Assembly (NCBI RefSeq): GCF_022968795.1
Contig: NZ_JALJRB010000027.1
Location: 1-64,000, forward strand
DNA: 64,000 bases
Reading direction: 5' to 3'
Source of the DNA: Desulfatitalea alkaliphila
Lineage (GTDB): Bacteria; Desulfobacterota; Desulfobacteria; Desulfobacterales; Desulfosarcinaceae
The translations under genes and the position numbers were made by a program. Numbering within the stretch: position 1 is the stretch's first letter; each line of letters begins with the position of its first letter. Positions 34,817 through 43,105 of the stretch are shown here, piece after piece. The notes beneath the pieces are model-generated. The model worked only from the letters and a program-made list of their open reading frames with translations. It was not told where the DNA came from and ran no database searches.

Positions 34817-34852
34817 ATGTTCACCTTCAGTTCACCTTCAGCGAATAGGGCT

Positions 34853-34881
34853 CTTTTAACGGGATGGGGGGGGATTGTCAA
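34853..34881 (-). promoter_or_regulatory. Promoter of tRNA-Leu and probably the downstream CULT/SPL genes
   Basis: Minus strand TTGACA (34876-34881), 17-nt spacer with a C8 run, TAAAAG (34853-34858), about 37 nt before the tRNA 5' end. A tandem TTCACCTTCAG pair lies between it and the tRNA. Confidence 0.7.
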
Positions 34882-34950
34882 GATTGCGCAAAAAGTAGGC
34901 TGGTTGTCGGGTGTGTGGGGGGCGACGGGGTTTGTCGTGGTGAAGGAGAA

Positions 34951-34991
34951 GTTTAAAATTTAAAATTTAAAGCAATGAATTCTATCGATTA
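34951..34991 (+). repeat. AT-rich interspersed repeat (family R), degenerate copy
   Basis: GTTTAAAATTTAAAATTTAA followed by AATGAATTCTATCGATT. It shares the AATGAATTCTATCGATT end with the R copies at 59971-60023 and 63786-63837. The rest of 34882-35040 shows nothing coding. Confidence 0.6.
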
Positions 34992-35040
34992 TAACTCAAA
35001 CAACCCAACAACCGCAACCAACCCAATCACCCGTTAATCT

Positions 35041-35070
35041 TTGACTTGCTTGCGCTCATTTTGATATGCA
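35041..35070 (+). promoter_or_regulatory. Candidate promoter of the YfaZ-like gene
   Basis: TTGACT (35041-35046), 18-nt spacer, TATGCA (35065-35070), 47 nt before ATG 35117. The -10 is weak. Confidence 0.35.
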
Positions 35071-35116
35071 AACGGCGAGGTTGATGTACAAAACCCGAAA
35101 CGAGAGGAGCGATGGG

Positions 35117-35719
35117 ATGACACGCGTTTTATCGATCACCTTGGCGACCCTGGTGTTGCTGCTGGCGGGGATGGCTTCGGCCGGTGAGTGGGATGTGGGG
35201 TTGACTGCGGGCGCCAAGTCCATCAATGCCCATGTGAACCACAAAACCTACCTGCACAACGGCTATTTTCGCATCGGCGGCTCCGGTGTCTACATGGATG
35301 ACGATCCTGAAAAATACAAGTGGGGCAGTCTCGATTTCACCGTTGGCAGCGACACCCTGGTGCCCGGCTTGAACGTGGATGTGGGGTTGCGCGGTTTGGT
35401 GGGATCGGCCGAGGACCGGCGCCACTCCGGCGACTTCGGCGCGGTTGCCTTCACTGGCGGTGCGGAATACTATTTTCCGCCCCGGATGATGCCGATCCCT
35501 TTGGAACTGTTCAGCCGCTTGACCTGGGCGCCCTCTCCTCTTTGTTTCATGGACGGCGACCAGTTCCTCGAGGTTACCGCGGGTGTGGGCATTCGAATCA
35601 TGAGCATGGCCTCCATCCGTCTCTCCTATACGGCCCACCGTTTGGATTTTGATTCGGGTCCCGGCAGTTGGGACCTCAAGGACGACGCCTTCCGGGTCGG
35701 TATCGTGATGCGCTTCTAA
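35117..35719 (+). CDS. YfaZ-like outer membrane beta-barrel protein
   Basis: 200 residues from ATG 35117, which has GAGAGGAGCG upstream. Residues 1-22 (TRVLSITLATLVLLLAGMAS then AGE) are a signal peptide with an A-S-A-type site. The mature part alternates hydrophobic residues as in a small barrel, and ends in RVGIVMRF with a terminal Phe typical of outer membrane proteins. GLRGLVGSAEDR and FTGGAEYYFPP resemble the YfaZ family. Function is unknown. Convergent with recC. Confidence 0.65.
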   Translation: MTRVLSITLATLVLLLAGMASAGEWDVGLTAGAKSINAHVNHKTYLHNGYFRIGGSGVYMDDDPEKYKWGSLDFTVGSDTLVPGLNVDVGLRGLVGSAEDRRHSGDFGAVAFTGGAEYYFPPRMMPIPLELFSRLTWAPSPLCFMDGDQFLEVTAGVGIRIMSMASIRLSYTAHRLDFDSGPGSWDLKDDAFRVGIVMRF

Positions 35720-35738
35720 AGCAGGCGGTATTGCCCTT

Positions 35739-38700
35739 CTAATTTAGAGGTTGGGCGGCTGACCGCCCGCTTAGAATCGGCTCGAAAAGGGCCAAGGCCG
35801 ATGATTCGAATTCCGGTGTGAAGAGATTCGCGGCGTGACAGGCCCGCTTGAGATAGGGATCCGCCGACTCCCCCGACATCCTTTGGCTGCCTTGCCACTT
35901 TCCCTGTGCGGCCCACAGGGCTGCCTTTGCCGGTTTTTGTTTGATGATGCGTTCATAGGCATAGGTATAGCTCGTTTCGCAGTAGATCGGCAGCGGCGCT
36001 TGCAAGCCCTGCCAGTAGAGGTCCAGGCAATGCCGCAGTCGCTCAAGGGCGGCCGCCGCCGGCATCGGGCCCCACTGCCAGGCCTCGTCCCGTCCGATCA
36101 GGATGCTCGTGGGGGGCAGCGCCGCGTCGGCGGCCGCTTGCATGGCGACGTGGCGGATATGCAGGTGCAACAGGTCGGCAGGGCGAATGCGGCCCATGCG
36201 GTACACCACTCTGCCGCTGTCATGGATGTGATCGAGGATGCCGTGCACGGTAAACGGCGCCAAATCGAGCGCGATGGGAACGGCGCGATGGGGGTCGGGG
36301 GGCACGAAGCCTTCCAGCAGCCGCATGAACTGCCGCACTTCGCCGGCCTGTTGGCGGTGACGCAGTCGCCCCACCGTGCCGTGGGGAATTTGCCCTGCGG
36401 CCCGTGCCGTTGTGTACACCTGCTCTTCGGACAACCCTTCCTGAAACGCCTTTAACATTTGTTGGTGCAACTGGTAGCGGTCCAGCGGGTCCAGGTCGAA
36501 TCGTTCCCGATCCGGCAGGGATTCGTCCGCGGACGGCCAATGGACGCCCAGGCGATTTTCCATGATATATCGCACCGGATGGATGAAGAAACGGGACAAC
36601 TGGTCCAGGCTGCAATGCCGCCACTGCTCGTCGGGCGGCGATAGCGGTTGATCGCCGAAAAGCGGTATCCCGTCGGCGACGCCCGTCTGCTCGGCCGCTG
36701 CGCGGTTTTCCTCGCTGTAGCTGAACAGTTTGCGGTCGCGGCCGTCGAAGTAGGCCGGCGAAAAGGCGTGCAGCGGGTGGCGGGTGACCAACTGTTCCGG
36801 TGGTATGCCGAACCCTTCTTGCACATACTCCACCAAATCGTCCACCACCACCGAAGGGGGAATGGGGGTGTTGTCCTGGATATCCTGGCCCACGTAACTG
36901 ATATAGAGGGTCCGACGGGCCGAGATGAGGGTTTCCAGGAAGAGATAACGGTCGTCCATGCGTTTGGAGCGATCCCCGCGGCGCGGCGCCAGGGAGATCA
37001 GATTGAAACCCGGTTCCCGCTCCTGGCGTGGAAAAGCGTCGTGGTTCAGGCCCAGCAGGCAGATGGCATCGGCGGGTATGCTGCGCATGGGCAACATGGC
37101 GCAAAAGGTGATCCCGCCGGCCATGAAGCCGACCCCGCGGGTGGTGGCGCCCAGGGCGTCCCGAATATATTGCCGCACCACCTCGAAAGCGAAGGCGGCT
37201 TCGCCGCAGTAGGCGCCTTGGGCCAGGGGAGCGACGGCGCCCAGCATGCCCGCCAGTTCGCCTTCTTCCATGGCATCGGCATGAAAGAAGGTTTCGATCA
37301 TCTGGTGCATGCGCCGGTGCCATCCGGCCAGTGTGTCCCGGGCCGGCAGATCGACAACGGTATCACGCAGGGTTTCGGCGAAGTGCACGAAGCCGCCCAA
37401 CACCTGCTCCTCGCCGGCGCCGATGCTTTCCAAGGGCAAAACGTCGGCGAACAGAAGGTTGGGTGCACCGTCCAGGGCATAGCCCAGCACCAAGCGGTCC
37501 AGCCCCGTGCGCCAGGTGTTTTCCCTGAAGGCCGGCAGTCGGTGACGGCGTCGGTCGCGTCGGTCCCAACCCCAGCGGATGTCGGCGGCGCGCATCCACT
37601 TTTCCACCAGGACCAGATCGGTGTTGCACAACCCGAAGCGCTGATGCACGGCCGGGCACTCCAGCAGGGCCATCACCCGGGACGCTTCGAAGCGACTCTC
37701 CTTCAGGTCCAACAGCGATAGAAAGGTCTCCACCGTGGCGCTTTCCGCCGGCAGCCGTTGATCGGTGACCGTGTACGGCAGGCGCGCCGGGTCGCCGCTG
37801 GTTCGCAGCGCGCCGAAAACGGCATGGATGTATGGCGCGTAAAGACCGATGTTGGGGGTCATCACCAGGATGTCGCGGGGTTCCAGGGTGGGGTCGGCCG
37901 CCAGCAGGTCCAGCAGTTGGTCGTATAGGACCTCCACTTCCCGCATGGGGCCGTGGCAACTGTGAATCTGCAGCGAGCGGTCGTTTTCCGCGATCACGGG
38001 CCGTTGCCCCGCCGCGGGATCGTCCGCTGCGGGGCCGCGGTCCACCAGATCCAGGATGTCCTGTTGCAGAGTGCCCAAGAGGGTCGCGGGGCCATCCTGA
38101 AACGCTTCCTCCATGTGGGCCGTGGATTGCTGAATGAAATCGAAAAAGGGCTTGCCCAACTGCCCCAGGGATGCCAGCAGGCGGTTGCCGCTATCCAGGT
38201 GCAGGTCTTCCGCTTGCAAGGCCTTGGGGGGCTTGCCCGACGCCGTCGATGTGCTGCGACCGGCGGCGGTGCGCCGACGGATCTGTTGATGGTCGGACAG
38301 AATGTCGGACCAATAGTGCCGACAGGGGTTCATGGAAAACAGAACAACGGGTCTGTGCCGTGCCAACGCCTCCAGGACCGCCAGGTGAAAGGGCGGCAAA
38401 TAAGAGATGCCGAAAACCGCCAGCCGTGGCGGCAAACCCTCCAGGGCGCCTTCGGGGGCGTCGTTCAAGGTCTGGATCAAGCGCTGCTGCATGGCGCTGC
38501 GGTGCATGCCGGGATGATCGGTCGCCAGTCGATGCCACAACACGGCTTGCCACTTGGCGGCAACGGCATCGGCGGTTTGGGCCTCCGGCGATGCCCCCCC
38601 CTGCCCGTCCGCTTCCCAGGCGATCAACAGGTCGGGCCGGAAAACCGCATACTGATCCAGGACATCGGCGATCTTACGGGCCAGCTGATAGCGCTTGAGC

Positions 38701-39080
38701 GGACGGTCGTCGTCGGCCAGATAGCGGCGCAGCGGGTCGAACGCCGGTTGGGGCAGCAATTCGGGCAACAGTCTCAGGATGCGGAAGGCCAGAAGGCGGG
38801 CGTCAAAAGGATTGGCCGCCGGCAGCGGCCCCACCAGCCGGGCATAAAGTGTTTCCAGCAGGGCGTTTGGAAATGGAAAGGCCACATTGGCGCAGATGCC
38901 GTTGATGCGCGCAACGGCCATGGAGATCCACCGTTGCATGCCCTTGCTTTGCACCATGACCTGCTCGGGTTGCAGCGGATGAGCGCCAGGGTCTTGGGGC
39001 GGAGTGGCCAGGATCCCGGCCAACCCCGCCACCAACACCTCGAGGCGATTGCTGGTGATGATGTTAAGTCCGGTAGGCAC
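35739..39080 (-). CDS. recC: Exodeoxyribonuclease V gamma subunit
   Basis: 1113 residues from GTG 39080, close to E. coli RecC. The start is fixed by a TAGTG overlap of 1 nt with elbB and the family N-terminus LNIITSNRLEVLVAGLAG. Other family segments are VMVQSKGMQRWISMAVA, FGISYLPPFHLAVL, PRDILVMTPNIGLYAPYI, GLNHDAFPRQE and the partial nuclease-fold C-terminus. RecC recognises Chi in the RecBCD complex. recB and recD are not adjacent: downstream is the convergent yfaZ-like gene. Complete open frame. Confidence 0.92.
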   Translation of the reverse strand: MPTGLNIITSNRLEVLVAGLAGILATPPQDPGAHPLQPEQVMVQSKGMQRWISMAVARINGICANVAFPFPNALLETLYARLVGPLPAANPFDARLLAFRILRLLPELLPQPAFDPLRRYLADDDRPLKRYQLARKIADVLDQYAVFRPDLLIAWEADGQGGASPEAQTADAVAAKWQAVLWHRLATDHPGMHRSAMQQRLIQTLNDAPEGALEGLPPRLAVFGISYLPPFHLAVLEALARHRPVVLFSMNPCRHYWSDILSDHQQIRRRTAAGRSTSTASGKPPKALQAEDLHLDSGNRLLASLGQLGKPFFDFIQQSTAHMEEAFQDGPATLLGTLQQDILDLVDRGPAADDPAAGQRPVIAENDRSLQIHSCHGPMREVEVLYDQLLDLLAADPTLEPRDILVMTPNIGLYAPYIHAVFGALRTSGDPARLPYTVTDQRLPAESATVETFLSLLDLKESRFEASRVMALLECPAVHQRFGLCNTDLVLVEKWMRAADIRWGWDRRDRRRHRLPAFRENTWRTGLDRLVLGYALDGAPNLLFADVLPLESIGAGEEQVLGGFVHFAETLRDTVVDLPARDTLAGWHRRMHQMIETFFHADAMEEGELAGMLGAVAPLAQGAYCGEAAFAFEVVRQYIRDALGATTRGVGFMAGGITFCAMLPMRSIPADAICLLGLNHDAFPRQEREPGFNLISLAPRRGDRSKRMDDRYLFLETLISARRTLYISYVGQDIQDNTPIPPSVVVDDLVEYVQEGFGIPPEQLVTRHPLHAFSPAYFDGRDRKLFSYSEENRAAAEQTGVADGIPLFGDQPLSPPDEQWRHCSLDQLSRFFIHPVRYIMENRLGVHWPSADESLPDRERFDLDPLDRYQLHQQMLKAFQEGLSEEQVYTTARAAGQIPHGTVGRLRHRQQAGEVRQFMRLLEGFVPPDPHRAVPIALDLAPFTVHGILDHIHDSGRVVYRMGRIRPADLLHLHIRHVAMQAAADAALPPTSILIGRDEAWQWGPMPAAAALERLRHCLDLYWQGLQAPLPIYCETSYTYAYERIIKQKPAKAALWAAQGKWQGSQRMSGESADPYLKRACHAANLFTPEFESSALALFEPILSGRSAAQPLN

Positions 39081-39736
39081 TATGCCAGTTCGACCACCTT
39101 GCGCACCAGTTTTTCGATCCCCACGGCCACGTCCTTGATGCCGGGACCCAACATGTAGGCCGGAGTGGTGACGATTTTGCGCTGGGTGTCCACATGAATG
39201 TCGTCCACGGCGCAGGTCACATGCTTGGCGCCCATCTTCTCGATGGCCGCACCGGTGCCCATGTCCTTGCCGATAGTCACTTCGGGATGGCGATCGCCCA
39301 GGGCGCGGGCCAGTGTCGCCGGGGCGATGCACAACGCCCCGATGGGTTTGCCGGCATCGGCCATCTCGTCCAGAATGCGCTGGACCTGGGGGTGCACCGT
39401 CGCTTCCGGTCCCTTGACGGCAAAATCGCTCAGGTTTTTTGCGGCGCCGAATCCACCGGGAATGATCAGGGCATCCAGCTGGTCCGCCTTGACGGTGGCC
39501 AGGTCCACGATCTCACCGCGGGCGATGCGGGCCGATTCCACCAGCACGTTGCGCTTCTCGTCCATCTCCGTCTGGTTGGTATGATCGATAACGTGCAACT
39601 GCTGCATGTCGGGCGCCATGCATTGCACCTCCGCGCCGGCCTGATCCAGGTAGAGCAGGGTCAACACCGCCTCATGGATCTCGGCACCGTCAAACACACC
39701 GCATCCCGCCAATAATACACCAATTTTCTTTGCCAT
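39080..39736 (-). CDS. elbB: ElbB-like glyoxalase/GATase1-like isoprenoid-associated protein
   Basis: 218 residues. VLLAGCGVFDGAEIHEAVL at the N-terminus, IPGGFGAAKNLSDFA and the nucleophile elbow IGALCIAPA (Cys about 135) define the ElbB branch of the DJ-1/PfpI superfamily. E. coli ElbB shows weak glyoxalase activity and was linked to isoprenoid synthesis. TTAAGGAGGGGAAATG gives a strong start at 39736. It overlaps recC by 1 nt. Confidence 0.9.
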   Translation of the reverse strand: MAKKIGVLLAGCGVFDGAEIHEAVLTLLYLDQAGAEVQCMAPDMQQLHVIDHTNQTEMDEKRNVLVESARIARGEIVDLATVKADQLDALIIPGGFGAAKNLSDFAVKGPEATVHPQVQRILDEMADAGKPIGALCIAPATLARALGDRHPEVTIGKDMGTGAAIEKMGAKHVTCAVDDIHVDTQRKIVTTPAYMLGPGIKDVAVGIEKLVRKVVELA

Positions 39737-39795
39737 TTCCCCTCCTTAATTGAATCTAATACCACAAACCTTTCGCTCACCCCCAAGAGGCGTTT

Positions 39796-40185
39796 TCATG
39801 CTTTGTCCATCACATGTTTGTCCAGCACGAAGCAGGTGAACATGCCCTGAAACACCACCTCCTCACCCTGGGTCACCGAGACCGCCACCCACTGCTTTTT
39901 GCCCTGCACTTCCTCCACCCGCGCCTCGGCCGTCACCTCGGCATCGACGGCCAGCGGTTTGAGGAATTTGACATCGGCCGCGCCCAACACCACGTTGGGG
40001 TGGTTGACGGCGATCATGGCGGCATAATCGGCCAATCCGAACAGAAAGCCGCCGTGCACCAATCCGGTGTCGTCGGCCGCCATCACGGCCGTGGTGCGCA
40101 GCACAACCCGGCTGTATCCTTCTTCAACGGCCACCGGCCGGCCGCACAATGTGGGGTCGATGGCTTGGTGGGTGATGATCTCCAT
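39796..40185 (-). CDS. PaaI-type hotdog thioesterase
   Basis: 129 residues from ATG 40185; upstream frame lacks a ribosome site. LVHGGFLFGLADYAAMIAVN (residues 41-60) is the hotdog catalytic-helix region, then VKFLKPLAVDAEVTAEARV. These match PaaI/FlK-like acyl-CoA thioesterases. Substrate unknown. It is 59 nt upstream of elbB on the same strand and divergent from the M24 peptidase. Confidence 0.8.
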   Translation of the reverse strand: MEIITHQAIDPTLCGRPVAVEEGYSRVVLRTTAVMAADDTGLVHGGFLFGLADYAAMIAVNHPNVVLGAADVKFLKPLAVDAEVTAEARVEEVQGKKQWVAVSVTQGEEVVFQGMFTCFVLDKHVMDKA

Positions 40186-40247
40186 GGATGCCTCGTTGGT
40201 TGATTGTCGGGTGGTTTTACCGGGCGCCGGGCGCTGTTTGATCGCTG

Positions 40248-40277
40248 GTGACAATGCGCCCCACTGCATGCTATACA
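40248..40277 (+). promoter_or_regulatory. Promoter of the M24 peptidase gene
   Basis: GTGACA (40248-40253), 18-nt spacer, TATACA (40272-40277), about 59 nt before ATG 40336. Confidence 0.5.
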
Positions 40278-40335
40278 ACGGTAATCTTTCGATGAATGGT
40301 CACTTGATAACAAAAGGGATCGGCAGGTGTCAAAC

Positions 40336-41445
40336 ATGATTGCGTCTCGCTTGGAACAGGTGCATGGGGCCATGGATCGTTTGCAGATCGATGGCTTCCT
40401 GGTGTTGACGGAAGAGAACCGCCGTTATTTGAGCGGTTTCACCGGCGAAGACCACCACTTCGACGAATCGGCCGGGGCCCTGTTGATTACCGCAGAGCGC
40501 CTGGTGCTGGCCACCGACACCCGTTTCGAGCTTCAAGCAAAACACGAGGCGCCGGACTATGAACTGGTGATTTACCGCGACGGCTTTGCCAAATCGTTGG
40601 CCGAGCTGGTGCAGCGTTTCACCATCCGTCGCTTGGGCTTCGAATGCGTGCGGGTTTCGGTGCAACAGTTCGACCAGTGGCGGAAAACATTGAAGGAGGA
40701 AGGGGCAACGCCGGAATGGGTGCCGCTGGAGGATCTGGTAGAGCAGTTCCGCCAAATCAAATCGCCCGAGGAGATCGAACGCACCCGTCGGGCCCTGGCC
40801 CTGGCGGAAGAGGCCTTTCTTGAAGTGCTCAAGGAGATGCGACCGGGCATGACGGAAATAGCGGTGGCCTGGGATCTGGAACGGCGCATGCGGGAAGCCG
40901 GCGCGGACGCCCTCTCGTTTCCGCCCATCGTCGCCGCCGGTCCCAACAGCGCCCTGCCCCACGCCATCCCTTCGGACCGGCCCATCGGCACCGGCGAGCC
41001 CATCCTCTTCGATTGGGGCGCCAAGCTCAATGGCTACTGCTCGGACACCTCCCGCACCGTGATCCTGGGCGACGCCGACGACACCTTCCGCAAGGTGCAC
41101 GACACCGTGCTGGAGGCCCAGCGGCGCGCCATTGCGGCCATCCGGGCGGGCGCTTCCAGCAAGGTCGTGGATGCCGAGGCACGCGACTTCATCCACCAGC
41201 AAGGTTTCGAAGGCAAATTCGGTCACGGCTTGGGGCATGGTACCGGCTTGGCCGTACACGAAGCGCCGCGACTGAGTCCCCTGCGGGACACCCCCCTGGA
41301 AGCCGGCATGCTGGTCACCGTGGAACCGGGCATCTACCTGCCCGAATGGGGCGGCGTGCGCATCGAGAACCAGGTGGTTGTCGGCGAGGATGGGCCCATC
41401 GTGCTGAACCGCTTGGCGACCCACTGGGAAGCGTTGTCGGGTTGA
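40336..41445 (+). CDS. Xaa-Pro peptidase (M24B family)
   Basis: 369 residues from ATG 40336 with GGCAGG upstream; GTG 40327 is the alternative. N-terminal creatinase-like domain (LTEENRRYLSGFTG) and C-terminal pita-bread domain with metal ligands Asp in LFDWGAKLNGYCSDTSRT, His in GHGLGHGTGLAVHE, and Glu in TVEPGIYLP and VRIENQV. All five are present, so an active aminopeptidase P/prolidase-type enzyme is likely. Confidence 0.9.
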   Translation: MIASRLEQVHGAMDRLQIDGFLVLTEENRRYLSGFTGEDHHFDESAGALLITAERLVLATDTRFELQAKHEAPDYELVIYRDGFAKSLAELVQRFTIRRLGFECVRVSVQQFDQWRKTLKEEGATPEWVPLEDLVEQFRQIKSPEEIERTRRALALAEEAFLEVLKEMRPGMTEIAVAWDLERRMREAGADALSFPPIVAAGPNSALPHAIPSDRPIGTGEPILFDWGAKLNGYCSDTSRTVILGDADDTFRKVHDTVLEAQRRAIAAIRAGASSKVVDAEARDFIHQQGFEGKFGHGLGHGTGLAVHEAPRLSPLRDTPLEAGMLVTVEPGIYLPEWGGVRIENQVVVGEDGPIVLNRLATHWEALSG

Positions 41446-41479
41446 CGACCGATGGTGAGTGTCCAACGAAAGCAGCGCC

Positions 41480-41555
41480 GGGATCGAAAACGTTTCAGTT
41501 TCGTTTTGCGCCGCGGTTCGATTTCGATTTCGATACCGCTCCCGATTTCGATTGC
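41480..41555. repeat. Degenerate TCGATTTCGAT-type tandem run
   Basis: Irregular repeats of TCGATTTCGAT/CCCGATTTCGAT, related in reverse orientation to 23656-23700 and to 24429-24449. No ORF. Confidence 0.5.
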
Positions 41556-41628
41556 CAATGGGGCAAGCCCCAAATTGGGCTTTGCAGATAACCGCTGTTT
41601 AAGGTGATCCGGCAACCGACCATCCGCC

Positions 41629-42522
41629 ATGACCATTGATGCCCTCATCGACCAATACATCAACTACCTGGTGGTGGAAAAAGGCCTGGCGCCCAAGACC
41701 GTGGCGGCCTATGCCGGTGACCTGCGCGCTTACCGCGAGTTCCTTGCCGCCCGCCAGATTCTCCACATCCAAGAGACCGACACCACCACCATCTTGAAGC
41801 ACATCCTCGATCAACGCGCCAAGGGATGCGGGGCACGCACCCGTGCCCGCCACCTTGTGGCTCTACGCGGCTTCTATCGCTACTTGAAAGAAGAAGGTCT
41901 ATTAGACCGTAATCCTGCCAAATTGGTTGATTTACCCAAGAGCGGTCTAAAGCTGCCCGACGTGCTGGACGTGGCGGACATCGAACAATTGCTGGCCGCG
42001 CCGGATCGTGAGAAGCCGCTGGGACTGCGGGACGCGGCCATGCTGGAACTGCTCTATGCCGCCGGCTTGCGCGTCTCGGAACTGGTGGATCTGCCCCTGG
42101 CGGCGGTCCACATGGAGGCCGGTTTTGTGCGGGTGCTGGGCAAAGGATCCAAGGAACGCGTCGTGCCCATCGGCCGCAAGGCCCTGGCGGCACTTCACGA
42201 ATATCTCCAGGACGCCCGCCCCATTCTGTTGAAGGGACAGGCCAGCCGTTTCATGTTCATCGCCCGGGCCGGCAGGCCCATGACACGACAAGGTTTCTGG
42301 AAGCTGTTGCGCCGCTACGGCCTCCTGGCCGGCATCCGCAAACGCTTCACACCCCACAGCCTGCGCCACTCCTTTGCCAGCCACCTGCTGGAAGGCGGCG
42401 CCGATTTGCGGGCCGTGCAGATGATGCTGGGTCACGTCGATATCGCTACGACCCAGATTTACACCCACGTTGCTCAGAAACGGCTTATCGATATTCATCG
42501 GAAGTTTCATCCGAGGGGGTGA
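41629..42522 (+). CDS. xerD: Tyrosine recombinase XerD-like
   Basis: 297 residues, XerC/D size. The N-terminal SAM-like core binding domain (YLVVEKGLAPKTVAAYAGDL) is followed by catalytic residues Arg in YAAGLRVSELVDLPL, Lys in GKGSKERVVPIG, HSLRHSFASHLLEGG, GHVDIATTQIYTHV with the Tyr nucleophile. It is a chromosome-dimer-resolution type recombinase. No mobile-element boundary is visible beside it, so a housekeeping role is favoured. Confidence 0.92.
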   Translation: MTIDALIDQYINYLVVEKGLAPKTVAAYAGDLRAYREFLAARQILHIQETDTTTILKHILDQRAKGCGARTRARHLVALRGFYRYLKEEGLLDRNPAKLVDLPKSGLKLPDVLDVADIEQLLAAPDREKPLGLRDAAMLELLYAAGLRVSELVDLPLAAVHMEAGFVRVLGKGSKERVVPIGRKALAALHEYLQDARPILLKGQASRFMFIARAGRPMTRQGFWKLLRRYGLLAGIRKRFTPHSLRHSFASHLLEGGADLRAVQMMLGHVDIATTQIYTHVAQKRLIDIHRKFHPRG

Positions 42523-42600
42523 TGTGTTTATTGAGTTTGTTGAGTTGATAGAGTTTGTTGGGTAAAGATAGTTTAAAGTTTTGGGCCCTGGCGGGCCAGT

Positions 42601-42650
42601 TTTAAGTTTTAGGTGTTAAGTTTTAAGTTAATGAATTCTATTGATTTTAT
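42601..42650 (+). repeat. AT-rich interspersed repeat (family R), copy
   Basis: TTTTAAGTTTTAGGTGTTAA, then a second TTTTAAG and AATGAATTCTATTGATTTTA. It is preceded by GGCGGGCCAG, a junction also found at 60855-60870. Confidence 0.85.
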
Positions 42651-42707
42651 GAATTTGCAAGAGGGTTTTCTCAACCGCAAAAGCGACATCGCCAGTTCTC
42701 GCACGGA

Positions 42708-42900
42708 GGCGGGTGGGGCCGGGGGAGAGATTGGTGCTGCAATGCGTGCAGGGGCTTAGGGGCCGTTATGGGGTGGGCGCAGGGCGTTCGGCCCGCACTG
42801 TTTGAGCGCAGCGAGTTTGCGGGCCGCCCAGGGCCCACCCCATTACGGCCCCTTGGCGCCAAAACGCGCAGCAACAAGCTCTCCCCCGGCCCCACCCGCC
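42708..42900. repeat. 193-bp nested inverted repeat (cruciform-type element)
   Basis: Three concentric arms: 42708-42729 with 42879-42900 (22 bp, perfect), 42759-42778 with 42833-42852 (20 bp, one mismatch), and 42789-42797 with 42818-42826 (9 bp, perfect) around CTGTTTGAGCGCAGCGAG. The whole can fold as one long interrupted hairpin. No ORF with family features. Downstream, GGTCGTTCAACGCTCCA occurs at 42904-42920 and 42950-42966. The remainder of 42523-43105 holds only the R repeat. Confidence 0.8.
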
Positions 42901-43105
42901 GGCGGTCGTTCAACGCTCCAAGCGATACTATCTCAGAACACCCAACAAAGGTCGTTCAACGCTCCATACAACCTTCCCAACCTTCCCACAACGCACGATG
43001 CATCCGGCGGATGTACCTGTTTCCGTCGGATTTGCTCCTTCAAATAGGGCGCGAAGGATGTTAAAGATGACGCTTTGTAATGAATAGAACAGGTGGACAA
43101 AGACG

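Noticed and set aside
35753-35768. GGGCGG-CTGA-CCGCCC hairpin as yfaZ terminator
   Set aside because: It lies inside the recC coding end and has no T tract.
36648-39158. Plus-strand ORFs of 357 and 401 residues opposite recC
   Set aside because: Low-complexity Gly/Arg/His-rich translations with no family features; recC is continuous on the minus strand.
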